A stretch of DNA of 64,000 bases from NCBI GenBank assembly GCA_964291275.2, contig OZ219799.1, positions 1-64,000 on the forward strand. Direction: 5' to 3'. Every line of letters starts with the position of its first letter. Positions within the stretch are counted from its first letter, which is position 1. Made by a program: the position numbers and the translations under genes. The notes beneath the pieces are model-generated. The model did no database searches and was not told the DNA's origin. It saw only the letters and a program-made list of their open reading frames with translations. Below, in pieces: positions 56,067-64,000 of the stretch. The stretch is from Bin80 sp964291275 (GTDB lineage: Bacteria; Bacteroidota; Rhodothermia; Rhodothermales; Bin80).

Positions 56067-57604
56067 CAGATCGTTATTCGGACCTGGAACGCCGTCGCCA
56101 GGCAGCAAAGCTGGGGGGTGGACAGTCACGGATCGACCGGCAGCACGATCGGGGAAAGTTAACCGCGCGCGAACGGATCACCGTTCTCTTGGATGAGGGC
56201 TCATTCATAGAATTGGGCCAATTGGTCAGACACCAATTCACCGACTTTGGTCTTGCGGATAGCCGGCCGTACGGTGATGGCGTGGTGGCCGGCTATGGTA
56301 CTGTTCACGGCCGGTTGATTTACGTATACGCGCAGGACTTTACCGTTTTTGGAGGATCGTTAGGTCGTGCACATGCTTCCAAAATTGTCCAATTACTTGA
56401 TTTAGCACTGCAGAATGGTGCACCCGTGATAGGATTAAGTGATTCAGGTGGGGCACGTATTCAGGAGGGCGTGGTTTCTTTGGGCGGCTATGCGGACATC
56501 TTTCTGAAGAATACATTGCTTTCGGGGGTAGTACCGCAGATTTCCGCAATCATGGGACCATGTGCTGGTGGAGCTGTATATAGTCCGGCCATCACGGATC
56601 TCACTTTTATGGTGGAGGGCACCAGTTATATGTTCGTGACGGGCCCTGACGTCGTGCATACAGTAACGCAAGAGGAAGTGACCGCGGAAGATCTCGGTGG
56701 TGCAGCAATGCACGCTGAGCGCAGTGGTGTAGTTCACGCAGCCTATCCTAATGATGTCGTTTGTTTGGAGGCAATCAGAACTGTGCTGAGTTATTTACCT
56801 CAAAATTGTGAAGAACAGCCCGATATCCATACTTCCTACCAGCCGCCCGGCGGTGCGACCGACCTGGATACATTAATCCCTGAGAATCCCAACAAGCCGT
56901 ATGACATGCATGACGTCATACGTTTATTGGTGGACCGGGGGACTTTCTTTCCGGTTCATGACCGGTTTGCGCGCAACCTGATATGTGGTTTTGCCCGCAT
57001 GGGTGGACACGCAATTGGGATTGTTGCCAATCAACCTGCCCATCTAGCCGGAGTTCTTGATATTGATGCTTCCGTAAAGGGTGCCAGATTTGTTCGATTA
57101 TGTGATGCATTCAACGTGCCCTTGGTTACGCTTGAAGATGTTCCTGGCTTTTTGCCCGGGACGGATCAGGAATGGGGCGGCATCATTCGACATGGAGCCA
57201 AATTATTGTACGCTTTTTGTGAGGCCACCGTCCCTAAACTCACGGTCATAACACGAAAAGCCTACGGGGGAGCGTATGATGTTATGAGTTCCAAACACAT
57301 CCGGGGCGATCTGAACTACGCATGGCCCAGTGCTGAGATTGCTGTTATGGGATCCAAGGGGGCCGTCAGAATCCTGCATCGTGCAGCATTGAAAGGCGCA
57401 GAAGATGCAGCAGCGCTGGAGGAGAAGTTTTCTCGCGATTATAGAGAGCGTTTTGCCAATCCATTCGTTGCTGCCGAGCACGGCTATATAGATGAGGTCA
57501 TTCATCCCCGGGAGACGCGGGATCGTATCATTACGGGTCTTCAGATGCTCAGGAACAAGGTGCTGAGCAATCCGCGCAAAAAGCATGGCAACATCCCCCT
57601 CTGA
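56063..57604 (+). CDS. Acyl-CoA (propionyl-CoA) carboxylase beta chain
   Basis: This is the 513-residue carboxyltransferase subunit. The N-terminal half has GGGQSRIDRQHDRGKLTARE, DFTVFGGSLGRAHASKIVQL, SDSGGARIQEGVVSLGGYAD and IMGPCAGGAVYSPAITD. The C-terminal half has NQPAHLAGVLDIDASVKGAR, DVPGFLPGTDQEWGGIIRHG and ITRKAYGGAYDVMSSKHIRG. The YAWPSAEIAVMGSKGAV motif is also present. It moves CO2 from biotin to propionyl-CoA (or a related acyl-CoA), giving methylmalonyl-CoA. The biotin carboxylase and biotin carrier subunits are not in the window. The start overlaps the amidohydrolase stop (ATGA). Confidence 0.95.
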   Translation: MTDRYSDLERRRQAAKLGGGQSRIDRQHDRGKLTARERITVLLDEGSFIELGQLVRHQFTDFGLADSRPYGDGVVAGYGTVHGRLIYVYAQDFTVFGGSLGRAHASKIVQLLDLALQNGAPVIGLSDSGGARIQEGVVSLGGYADIFLKNTLLSGVVPQISAIMGPCAGGAVYSPAITDLTFMVEGTSYMFVTGPDVVHTVTQEEVTAEDLGGAAMHAERSGVVHAAYPNDVVCLEAIRTVLSYLPQNCEEQPDIHTSYQPPGGATDLDTLIPENPNKPYDMHDVIRLLVDRGTFFPVHDRFARNLICGFARMGGHAIGIVANQPAHLAGVLDIDASVKGARFVRLCDAFNVPLVTLEDVPGFLPGTDQEWGGIIRHGAKLLYAFCEATVPKLTVITRKAYGGAYDVMSSKHIRGDLNYAWPSAEIAVMGSKGAVRILHRAALKGAEDAAALEEKFSRDYRERFANPFVAAEHGYIDEVIHPRETRDRIITGLQMLRNKVLSNPRKKHGNIPL

Positions 57605-57609
57605 TCACA

Positions 57610-57725
57610 AATAGCAATTCGCGGATGGCCTCCACGTCATTCTGTGGAACGCCAACGCCGAGGGCGTTGGCCATGCCCACCGCGAACTGCGCATCGGCGT
57701 ACCCCTGCTCCGCGGCTTCCCTCCA
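57610..57725 (-). pseudogene. Single Sel1-repeat fragment
   Basis: Read on the minus strand this gives WREAAEQGYADAQFAVGMAN, ALGVGVPQNDVEAIREL. This is one Sel1/TPR-like unit (W-x-x-A-A-E-Q-G-x-A-x-A-Q-x-x-x-G-x-x-x-x-x-G-x-G-V-P-Q-N/D-x-x-E-A). No start or further repeats are found; the frame runs into the end of the carboxylase gene. It is a leftover of a larger repeat protein. Confidence 0.6.
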
Positions 57726-57849
57726 CAAAAAAAGGGGAATGGACCCTCTTTATAAGGAACGTACAATGGACACAAAGGTCCCCGATCGGTCAGGCTATCC
57801 CGAAAAAATGAGGTGAGATGAATATTGTGGGAGGGCCATGGGTGCTACG

Positions 57850-58983
57850 TCAAAAATCGACCGAGTACGCCACGAGCAAATACTCACCGGATTCACTACG
57901 CAGGGCGCCGTAAGCCAGTCCGTTGGCGGCATCAATCACGTACAATCTCAGGGTTCTTGGAAGCAGAACCTGGCCGATTATCCTGCCTTCAGAATCAAGC
58001 ACTTGCCACCGCGCTTCGCTGGCGGGGGCCTCAACGTAGTCTTTGATCCAGATGTTGTCCTGATCATCAATTACGAAATAACTGTACGCAGGCTTGAATT
58101 CAGGGTACATCTTGCGAGCTTCCGCGTCTAATTGCGCGGGAATATCGTTGTGTGTCAAAGGCACACGATCGTGGGGCCGCCGGATAGTACGGACTGTATC
58201 ACCGCCCAGTGATGTCACCAAGATGTCAATCTCCGCATTCAAACCCGAGTAGAAAAGCTGACTAGCACTCAATCTGAACACCGAGTTAGGGGCAAACTCG
58301 ATTTCCTGCGCGAGTGGGCCGCCATCCGAGGAGAGACCAGAATACAGCCGTAAGTCTGGCAGGCGAGCGAGTTCACGGATACGCTCACCCGCCCAAGACG
58401 CAAGAACGGCGTAACTGTGTCGGGGCTTCCCTACGTTATCGGGTAGTATCATCGTGTTGTACCGCATGATGGGGCCATGATCGGACACCCCTACAGCTGA
58501 TGAGGCGCTTCCCCAGTCTTCGTCGTACGGAAATTGGATCTGGCGCACATACGTGAAGTCTGTTGGGGCGTACACATGCAAGCGGGGATATCCGCTCCCA
58601 TAAGGGTGATCCATAACATAAACTGAGTCGGACGGGCTCACAATAACGCCATGCACACCGATATACTCTCCTGGACCCTTACCCTCCCTACCGATAGAAC
58701 CAAGCCATTCTCCGTCCAACGAGAAAACAGCTACCGAAGATGGTTGTCGGTCTGCAACTAGGATCCTACCCTCAGAATCCACAGCCAAGCCCACGATTCG
58801 ACCGAATAGGTAGGCGCTTTCGTCCGTGTCCTCACCCAGACGAAGTATTTCGGTGAATGCTATTTCTGCCTCCTCTGCACGAGGCTGCCCGAATAAAGTG
58901 CTACTGGGCAGCACCGTGATGAAGAAGACGGTCAGCGCTACTTGGATTATCCGCAGACGCTGGCACAAACCACTACTCGTCAT
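57850..58983 (-). CDS. Exported 6-bladed beta-propeller protein
   Basis: This 377-residue protein has a signal peptide (VALTVFFITVLPSSTLFG). The propeller region has EGRILVADRQPSSVAVFSLD, the signature GSIGREGKGPGEYIGVHGV and PYGSGYPRLHVYAPTDF. The last blades are DDQDNIWIKDYV and GRIIGQVLLPRTLRLYVIDA. The G-x-x-G-K-G-P-G-E motif is shared with the lipoprotein at 9462-10649. Its start overlaps the stop of the small Cys-rich gene (58973-59353) by 11 bp, so the two are translated together. The function is unknown; such pairs occur in Bacteroides, where the partner is a small NVEALA-type peptide. Confidence 0.85.
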   Translation of the reverse strand: MTSSGLCQRLRIIQVALTVFFITVLPSSTLFGQPRAEEAEIAFTEILRLGEDTDESAYLFGRIVGLAVDSEGRILVADRQPSSVAVFSLDGEWLGSIGREGKGPGEYIGVHGVIVSPSDSVYVMDHPYGSGYPRLHVYAPTDFTYVRQIQFPYDEDWGSASSAVGVSDHGPIMRYNTMILPDNVGKPRHSYAVLASWAGERIRELARLPDLRLYSGLSSDGGPLAQEIEFAPNSVFRLSASQLFYSGLNAEIDILVTSLGGDTVRTIRRPHDRVPLTHNDIPAQLDAEARKMYPEFKPAYSYFVIDDQDNIWIKDYVEAPASEARWQVLDSEGRIIGQVLLPRTLRLYVIDAANGLAYGALRSESGEYLLVAYSVDF

Positions 58984-59423
58984 CCTCCGTGTTCCTTATG
59001 CCACAAATTTGGCAATAAGTGCTAATACAGCGATAAGTGATTTTACCATCTGTGTGCCTTGTAGCTTCAATGTCACAAGACCCCAGGTTATTATCAAATA
59101 GAATATCTCGGACGCATACACAGTAAAGTGTAGCTTCTTCCGTTTCCTCCTGAGCAGCCTGCAGGTCATACAAGAAGAGGGGTTCACCCGCACTGGATTT
59201 GCCCTGGTATTTGTAGCCCGGTGGCAACGTCACGTGAAGAGCTCCATCCTGCTTCACGGCGCTACTTCCAGCGGGCAGCGTGAATGTAGCACCGCAAACG
59301 GATACCTTATCGGGTGGGGATGTCGGCACCGGAACGGTATGCGTAGCCCCCATGATGGTGAGTAGGAGCGTAAGGCTTAGGCAATGCGAGGAGCTTGATT
59401 GGGTGCTGCAAAAAATTATTCAT
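58973..59423 (-). CDS. Small Cys-rich protein, probably exported (start frame disturbed)
   Basis: The open frame with ATG gives 126 residues from 59353 (MGATHTVPVPTSPPDKVSVC). The mature part is Cys-rich: SVCGATF, TLYCVCVRDILFD, LGSCDIEATR and YRCISTYCQICGIRN. Upstream in the same frame is a hydrophobic stretch (LSLTLLLTIMGATHT) that looks like a signal core but has no start. An ATG at 59423 is in another frame, and deleting one base from the A6 run at 59410-59415 would give MNNFCSTQSSSSHCLSLTLL and join it. The real gene may therefore begin at 59423. It is coupled to the propeller gene downstream, the same layout as 7718-10649. No family is recognised. Confidence 0.65.
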
Positions 59424-59883
59424 GGTAACTTAAGATTTGGTGAAGACTTTCGCCCGCTCCGTGCGGGCTATTCTTCGCGGGGTCAATATAGGGCAATCCC
59501 AACTCAAATCCAAATACGACCCATGTGTGCTGGGGCCCAGAGTGGATCGGATTGATCCGATGCAGCGGAACCACTTGGGCGTGGACTAAATCGGTCGAGC
59601 TGGTTCTGCCGTGCTACCACAATAGGCCCCTGACATTGTAATTCTTGCCGGTTAGACTTCCGGCTATGGCATCACAACAACCCCTATCGGCAACGCTTCG
59701 CCCCTGGATGGGTGCTTTTCAAGAATTATGGCCGAAAATGGAACCGATGTATTTTTCGTACATTAGGGAGTCAGTTGGCATAAAGTCCCATTGTTCAGGC
59801 ATCTGAGGGTGAATATGTGAGGGGACACTTTAAGTAAGGCAAGAGAATTTTTTCGTACAGGCAGTTGATTTTTGGACGACGTG
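59424..59883. other. Intergenic region between divergent genes
   Basis: No gene is supported in these 460 bp. A small hairpin, GCCCGC (59452-59457) with GCGGGC (59463-59468), is present. The stretch at 59731-59765 (TTATGGCCGA then TATTTTTCGTA) resembles the leader of the IS1634 transposase at 489-530, possibly by chance. Confidence 0.4.
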
Positions 59884-62640
59884 ATGATGAAAAAGCTACT
59901 TTTGATCCTGCTCGTTGCAGTAACAGCCTCGGCTGAGACAAGTAAAGCGCAGGACTTAATGCCTCCCGAACCGGCGCCGGTGGAAGATTTGCGAGGATAT
60001 GATTGGCATTTCTTTGCCCAGAAACTGGGCAATCCGTGGACCTCGCTGACAGATAATCAGATTATGTATCGCGTCAGCCGTGCATACCTGCTTCAGTCCC
60101 GTATTATTCAGGCGCAGGCAGTAGGAGACAAACGTTCCTTCGAGCACTATATGGACCAGGCAATGGATGAGCTTGTGGTGTTGTCTGATCAGTCCGGTTT
60201 TGTGAGTCAGCCCCAGTTTCGGGAGCTTTACAGAACGATAGTCCATGAGTATGAGGAATACTTTGGTGCAGATCTGGATGCGTTTCCAGAGTACAGGTCT
60301 ATCCTCGCACGCCGAAGCGCCATGTTTGGTGCACGGGCCCAGACGGAAATCACAAATGATGAGATCACAAGATTATCCGAGATAACACCTGCGGCCACAA
60401 CAGAGCGCACTACACGAGTCCAGGTCGTAGACCGTTCAGGTACGACGCAGAAATCAATTGTTCCGCGAGGGTATGACCGATATGCCCTATCTCAGGACTG
60501 CGGGGATCCGCGGGGTTCGCTGACTGAGGGACAGATTATGTGTCGAGTCAGTCGTGCATACCGGTTACAGTCCCGAACTATCCGGGCGCAGGCAGACTGG
60601 GATCGGTATTCTGCTGAACGCTATATGAATCAGGTCATGGATGAGCTTGCTGTTTTGTCTAATCAGTCTGATTTCGTGCGTCAACCCCAGTTCAGGGAGC
60701 TCTACAGAACCATCGTTCATGAGCACGAGACCTCTTCCGATACAAGTACGGATGAACCGCAAGAATATGGGGCGATCTATGCTCTTCGGAATGCCATGTT
60801 TGAGGGACAGTTTCGGATGGAAGCCTCCATGTCTGCGGCAGTAAACCTGCCTAAGATAAAACCCGTGGCTACGACAATACCGATGACCCAGAACGAGTTC
60901 GTGGAGGATGCAGTCGCTTGGCTGATGAAGAACCGCCGAGAAACTATCATCCGGTGGTTGGATCGTCCAGATACGTACTTCCCGATGATTGAGCAGATTT
61001 TAGCAGAGGAAGGCGTGCCAGACGAGCTCAAGTATCTTGCAGTGGTCGAGAGCGGGTTGAATCCGCGTATACGAAGCCGTGCAAGTGCTGTCGGAATGTG
61101 GCAGTTCATTGCCAGCACGGGGCGAGCTATGGGGCTACGTATTGATGAATACGTCGACGAGCGCATGGACCCTGTTAAGGCCACACGTGCAGCAGCTCGC
61201 CATTTGAACCAACTCTACGAATACTATGGGAGGGATTGGCAGGTGGCACTTTCTGGATATAATTGCAGTCCTAGATGCGTGCTGCGGGCTATTTCGCGGG
61301 CGGGTGGTACGCGCAAAAATCCGCCGTCATACTGGCAGATTCGGAGGCACCTGCCTTCGGAGACACAACGCTATATACCGATGTTTATTGCGTATGCGCT
61401 GATTATGTCCAATCCAGCAGAATTCGGGCTGCCTGCAGTTTCGAATGGACCAGAGTTCACCTATGATGAGGTAAAGGTTAGTGGGATGTTGAGACTGGAA
61501 ACGATAGCGAGTATGGTAGGCACGACAACTGAGCACATTCAGGAATTGAATCCGGAGCTTCGACGTGGAATATTACCTCCTGACCGTACGCCATACACGC
61601 TGCGAATTCCGGTTAATACATTTTCACGATTTGCAGATGCCTTCGAGCAACTCCCGGATGAGGAAAAGGCGATGCCCGGAGAGCACCGCGTACGGAGGGG
61701 AGAAAATCTGGGCAGGATCGCTAGGCGATATGGCGTGACTGTCCGAGCGATCCAGAATGCTAACGGACTTGGGAACCGTACGCGGATTCATCCGGATGAC
61801 CGGCTTGTTATACCGGGGATATCCGGCCGCGGTGTGGCTACACTTGAGGGTAATAATGCAAGACTGGTAGCATGGGGCAAGCGAGCCAATAGGCCAATTG
61901 CATTTGATGGCAAAATGGCCGAAGCAGTGCGCCGGACGCCCGTCAAGCTTGCGAGCAATACTAGAACCCGCCCTACAGAAAACAACTCGTCGTCAAACCA
62001 AACAACTCAGACTCAGAACGCTAGTTCACCGGAGAGCACGCAGTCGAACGTGACACACACCGTACGCCGGGGAGATACGTTGTCGCAGCTCGCTGCCAAT
62101 TATGGAACTACCGTCAGTGCCATTCAACAGGCCAATGGGCTTCGTGGAACGAGGATCGGCCGTGGCCAACGGCTAAATATCCCCAGCGGAGGAGGTACGA
62201 CACATACCGTCAAGTGGGGTGAGAACCTGGGAATGCTTGCCAAACGCTATAGTACAACCGTGCAAAACATCAGGAGCGCCAATAATTTGCGCTCCAGCAC
62301 GATTTATCCTGGACAAAAGCTTTTGATCGGAGGATCCAGTGCACAAGCTACAACACATACCGTCAAGCGGGGCGAGAACCTGGGAATGATTGCCGAGCGC
62401 TACGGCACAACCGTGCAAAACATCAGGAATGCCAATAATCTGCGTTCCAATACGATTTACCCTGGACAAAAGCTTTCGATTGGGGGAACTAATGTACGCA
62501 GAGTGCACACCGTTGAAAGAGGTGATAACCTAACAAGGATTGCTGAGCGCTACAATACGACCGTGCGAAATATCAGGGATATCAACAATTTGCGCTCCAG
62601 CAGAATTTATCCAGGTCAAAGGCTTTCGATTGATCCATGA
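59884..62640 (+). CDS. Membrane-bound-type lytic transglycosylase (MltD-like) with LysM repeats
   Basis: This is about 918 residues from ATG 59884 (MMKKLLLILLVAVTASAE, signal peptide). Two similar N-terminal modules follow, from about 59998 and from about 60472; each holds a QIM-x-RVSRAY-x-LQSR motif and QPQFRELYRTIVHE. They are a tandem duplication with no recognised domain. The SLT lysozyme-like domain has the catalytic E389 in AVVESGLNPR, then SAVGMWQFIASTGRAMGL and ALSGYNCSPRCVLRAI. One degenerate and five clear LysM repeats close the protein, for example HTVKRGENLGMIAERYGTTV and HTVERGDNLTRIAERYNTTV. It cuts peptidoglycan glycan strands. It is longer than usual because of the doubled N-terminal part. 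Confidence 0.93.
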   Translation: MMKKLLLILLVAVTASAETSKAQDLMPPEPAPVEDLRGYDWHFFAQKLGNPWTSLTDNQIMYRVSRAYLLQSRIIQAQAVGDKRSFEHYMDQAMDELVVLSDQSGFVSQPQFRELYRTIVHEYEEYFGADLDAFPEYRSILARRSAMFGARAQTEITNDEITRLSEITPAATTERTTRVQVVDRSGTTQKSIVPRGYDRYALSQDCGDPRGSLTEGQIMCRVSRAYRLQSRTIRAQADWDRYSAERYMNQVMDELAVLSNQSDFVRQPQFRELYRTIVHEHETSSDTSTDEPQEYGAIYALRNAMFEGQFRMEASMSAAVNLPKIKPVATTIPMTQNEFVEDAVAWLMKNRRETIIRWLDRPDTYFPMIEQILAEEGVPDELKYLAVVESGLNPRIRSRASAVGMWQFIASTGRAMGLRIDEYVDERMDPVKATRAAARHLNQLYEYYGRDWQVALSGYNCSPRCVLRAISRAGGTRKNPPSYWQIRRHLPSETQRYIPMFIAYALIMSNPAEFGLPAVSNGPEFTYDEVKVSGMLRLETIASMVGTTTEHIQELNPELRRGILPPDRTPYTLRIPVNTFSRFADAFEQLPDEEKAMPGEHRVRRGENLGRIARRYGVTVRAIQNANGLGNRTRIHPDDRLVIPGISGRGVATLEGNNARLVAWGKRANRPIAFDGKMAEAVRRTPVKLASNTRTRPTENNSSSNQTTQTQNASSPESTQSNVTHTVRRGDTLSQLAANYGTTVSAIQQANGLRGTRIGRGQRLNIPSGGGTTHTVKWGENLGMLAKRYSTTVQNIRSANNLRSSTIYPGQKLLIGGSSAQATTHTVKRGENLGMIAERYGTTVQNIRNANNLRSNTIYPGQKLSIGGTNVRRVHTVERGDNLTRIAERYNTTVRNIRDINNLRSSRIYPGQRLSIDP

Positions 62641-62675
62641 GTCTCTGTGGCTAATCAGGGCTGCCGGCGTGACAA

Positions 62676-64000
62676 TTATTGCTCCAGGAGAGCAAGTGCT
62701 TTTCGATTCCGACCATGAACAGATGGCTCATTGCACCAGAGCCATCGTAGTGTAGCTACGGTTTCAGGTACATTGTCACCCGTCAGATCGAGCATCTTGA
62801 GGACCGCGTCGTCAATTTTCTTCCGTACTTCGTCTGTATGGGACTGACAGGCCGGGAGTAATGGCTGTGTAGACAGTTCATCAAATGCAGCCGCAGCTTG
62901 CCCTAAACGATTTTTCGGTATCTGATTAAGTTGCGGACAGGGAATGCGTGTCAATGCTTTCACCTGTGTTCTGGATCGCCCGCTGTGTGTCCGTTGGCCC
63001 TGTGTCCAGTGAATCAGAAAACCAAGCGTAGAGTTGGTCCACAGGGCAAAAGCCTTCAGCACATGTTTGTCATCGTGTTGCAGGGAAGTCCAAGTTGGCC
63101 CTCCCATTCCCGGATATGTTGTTACCGCAGCCAAAAGTGCTTGAGAGGTCCAGCGCATGTTTCGTGAATAAAACAGTGTACTGCGAAACTGCCGCATTGC
63201 CTCCCGCTTCGCCTCCGATCCAACCCCGATGGGAGACATCCCCTTATGAGTGAGCGATACGGTAAGATACTTCTGTGTGCGGCTATCGACCTTCCAGAGT
63301 GCGCGATCAGAACCAATTGCATCTACCGGACTGGCGACTGGAACGAATTCGAAAGCACCACGCGGGTCCCTGCCTGACAGGTGTCCTATCAGGTCGTGTG
63401 TGGGTCCAACTTCGAATATATCTCCGATTGTAGACATCGGCACGCCAATTGACGCGACATGCTCATCAAAGCGAATGATGCCTTCTAGGAGTGCGTTGGC
63501 AGTCAGAGCAAGGTTGGCGTGCAAAACCCCCAAGGGGTTCCAGGGAGCTCCGTCCGCCTTGGTTGTAAGGGTGCATATCTGTCCTACCTCGTCATCACCT
63601 ACCCTGATAGAATAGGTGACTGAAGAAGCTTTGATTTGCTTGAGTGCCGATTGAATTGAGCGGGCAATTACACCGGCTTCTCCAGTGCGTAGAACGGGCT
63701 GACGCAGTGTTACACAGTATACGTTCGCCGCCGAAAGTGCTCCTTTGCGATCAAGGGTTCTCCGTTTAGTACCTACAAAAAGCATTTCTTCCATGCCCGT
63801 GTCGGCAGAGAGCGACCGCTTTCCCAAAGCCCGACTACTTGCTACAGTTATGACTATGATATCTTCGAACTCCTGCTCAATCATGCGCCGCGTAACGGCC
63901 CATGATTCCGCGAAGGCCGCAGACAGAGGCAGCACAAATCCGACCCGTCCACCCGGTTTGCATTTCTGGCGGGCTAGGGCAAGAAAAGATGCGGATAATC
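62676..64000 (-). CDS. Adenine-specific DNA methylase-like protein, C-terminal part (runs off the window)
   Basis: At the right edge the frame is open: ASFLALARQKCKPGGRVGFV then LPLSAAFAESWAVTRRMIEQ. This is the helix-and-strand after the NPPY motif of N6-adenine methylases (K-P-G-G-R-x-x-F-V-L-P). About 440 residues follow, with GAFEFVPVASPVDAIGSDRA, MRWTSQALLAAVTTYPGMGG and LWTNSTLGFLIHWTQGQRTH, and a DELSTQPLLPACQSHTDEVR helix that resembles a target-recognition or C-terminal domain. The SAM-binding part and NPPY motif lie outside the window. It may belong to a restriction or phage-defence set further right, which I cannot see. Its stop lies 36 bp from the transglycosylase stop. Confidence 0.75.
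   Translation of the reverse strand, partial: LSASFLALARQKCKPGGRVGFVLPLSAAFAESWAVTRRMIEQEFEDIIVITVASSRALGKRSLSADTGMEEMLFVGTKRRTLDRKGALSAANVYCVTLRQPVLRTGEAGVIARSIQSALKQIKASSVTYSIRVGDDEVGQICTLTTKADGAPWNPLGVLHANLALTANALLEGIIRFDEHVASIGVPMSTIGDIFEVGPTHDLIGHLSGRDPRGAFEFVPVASPVDAIGSDRALWKVDSRTQKYLTVSLTHKGMSPIGVGSEAKREAMRQFRSTLFYSRNMRWTSQALLAAVTTYPGMGGPTWTSLQHDDKHVLKAFALWTNSTLGFLIHWTQGQRTHSGRSRTQVKALTRIPCPQLNQIPKNRLGQAAAAFDELSTQPLLPACQSHTDEVRKKIDDAVLKMLDLTGDNVPETVATLRWLWCNEPSVHGRNRKALALLEQ

Noticed and set aside
59452..59468. GCCCGC/GCGGGC hairpin as terminator or riboswitch
   Set aside because: The six-base stem is short, has no T-run, and no leader structure is recognisable around it.
59731..59765. 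Similarity to the leader of the IS1634 transposase (TTATGGCCGA ... TATTTTTCGTA)
   Set aside because: The shared pieces are short, AT-rich and differently spaced (14 versus 18 bp), with no inverted repeats or transposase remnant nearby. It is probably chance.
1..64000. CRISPR arrays, tRNA or rRNA genes
   Set aside because: No regularly spaced repeats, cloverleaf sequences with CCA or T-loop motifs, or rRNA signatures were noticed on reading; a covariance-model scan would be the decisive test.

Overview
This window looks like a chromosome segment of a Gram-negative bacterium in the Bacteroidota/Rhodothermota sphere. The evidence is: a meso-DAP-type division and cell wall (dcw) cluster without murF, an OmpA/PKD outer-membrane protein, prolyl dipeptidyl-peptidase, 6-bladed beta-propeller secretory proteins, a TAnnTTTG -7-like box before mraZ, and few visible Shine-Dalgarno sequences. 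The lineage is inferred from gene content only. No tRNA, rRNA or CRISPR array was seen.

Layout. 1-4.2 kb: a SulP anion transporter gene split by an intact IS1634-family element, plus a decayed AzgA-like purine permease. 4.3-7.7 kb: a BatA/vWA membrane protein and hflX. 7.7-10.6 kb: a small exported Cys-rich protein gene split by an intact ISL3 element, followed by a beta-propeller lipoprotein gene with a shifted 3' end. 11.3-14.2 kb: gyrB and a GtrB/DPM1-type glycosyltransferase. 14.2-16.1 kb: a small island with a DUF2335 membrane protein, its partner and IS debris. 16.1-18.6 kb: a methyltransferase and pyrG. 18.75-33.7 kb: the dcw operon mraZ-rsmH-ftsL-ftsI-murE-mraY-murD-ftsW-murG-murC-ftsQ-ftsA-ftsZ, tightly overlapping and preceded by a tandem MraZ operator. 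33.8-40 kb: rpsT, an OmpA-PKD protein with a strong terminator, queG, and the minus-strand set hypothetical-PPIase-lysS. 40.1-42.4 kb: an FG-GAP/LVIVD secreted protein.

42.4-46.3 kb is a gene graveyard: fragments of an ISL3 transposase, a metallo-hydrolase, a cysteine desulfurase and a DUF5655 protein. It contains a 2.3-kb IS256/mutator element that carries a full-length transposase paralogue lacking all three catalytic acidic residues. 46.4-57.6 kb is metabolic: dgcA-dgcN (D-glutamate/dipeptide epimerase branch), alpha-glucan phosphorylase, a DUF6503-like protein, DPP-IV peptidase, a D-aminoacylase-like amidohydrolase and an acyl-CoA carboxylase beta chain, which together suggest peptide and D-amino-acid catabolism. 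57.6-59.4 kb holds a second pair of small Cys-rich protein and beta-propeller. The window ends with a LysM lytic transglycosylase and the 3' part of an adenine-specific DNA methylase that runs off the right edge.

The most notable items are the dead-transposase IS, the repeated pairing of a small Cys-rich exported protein with a beta-propeller, and two IS insertions whose excision on paper restores interrupted genes exactly.
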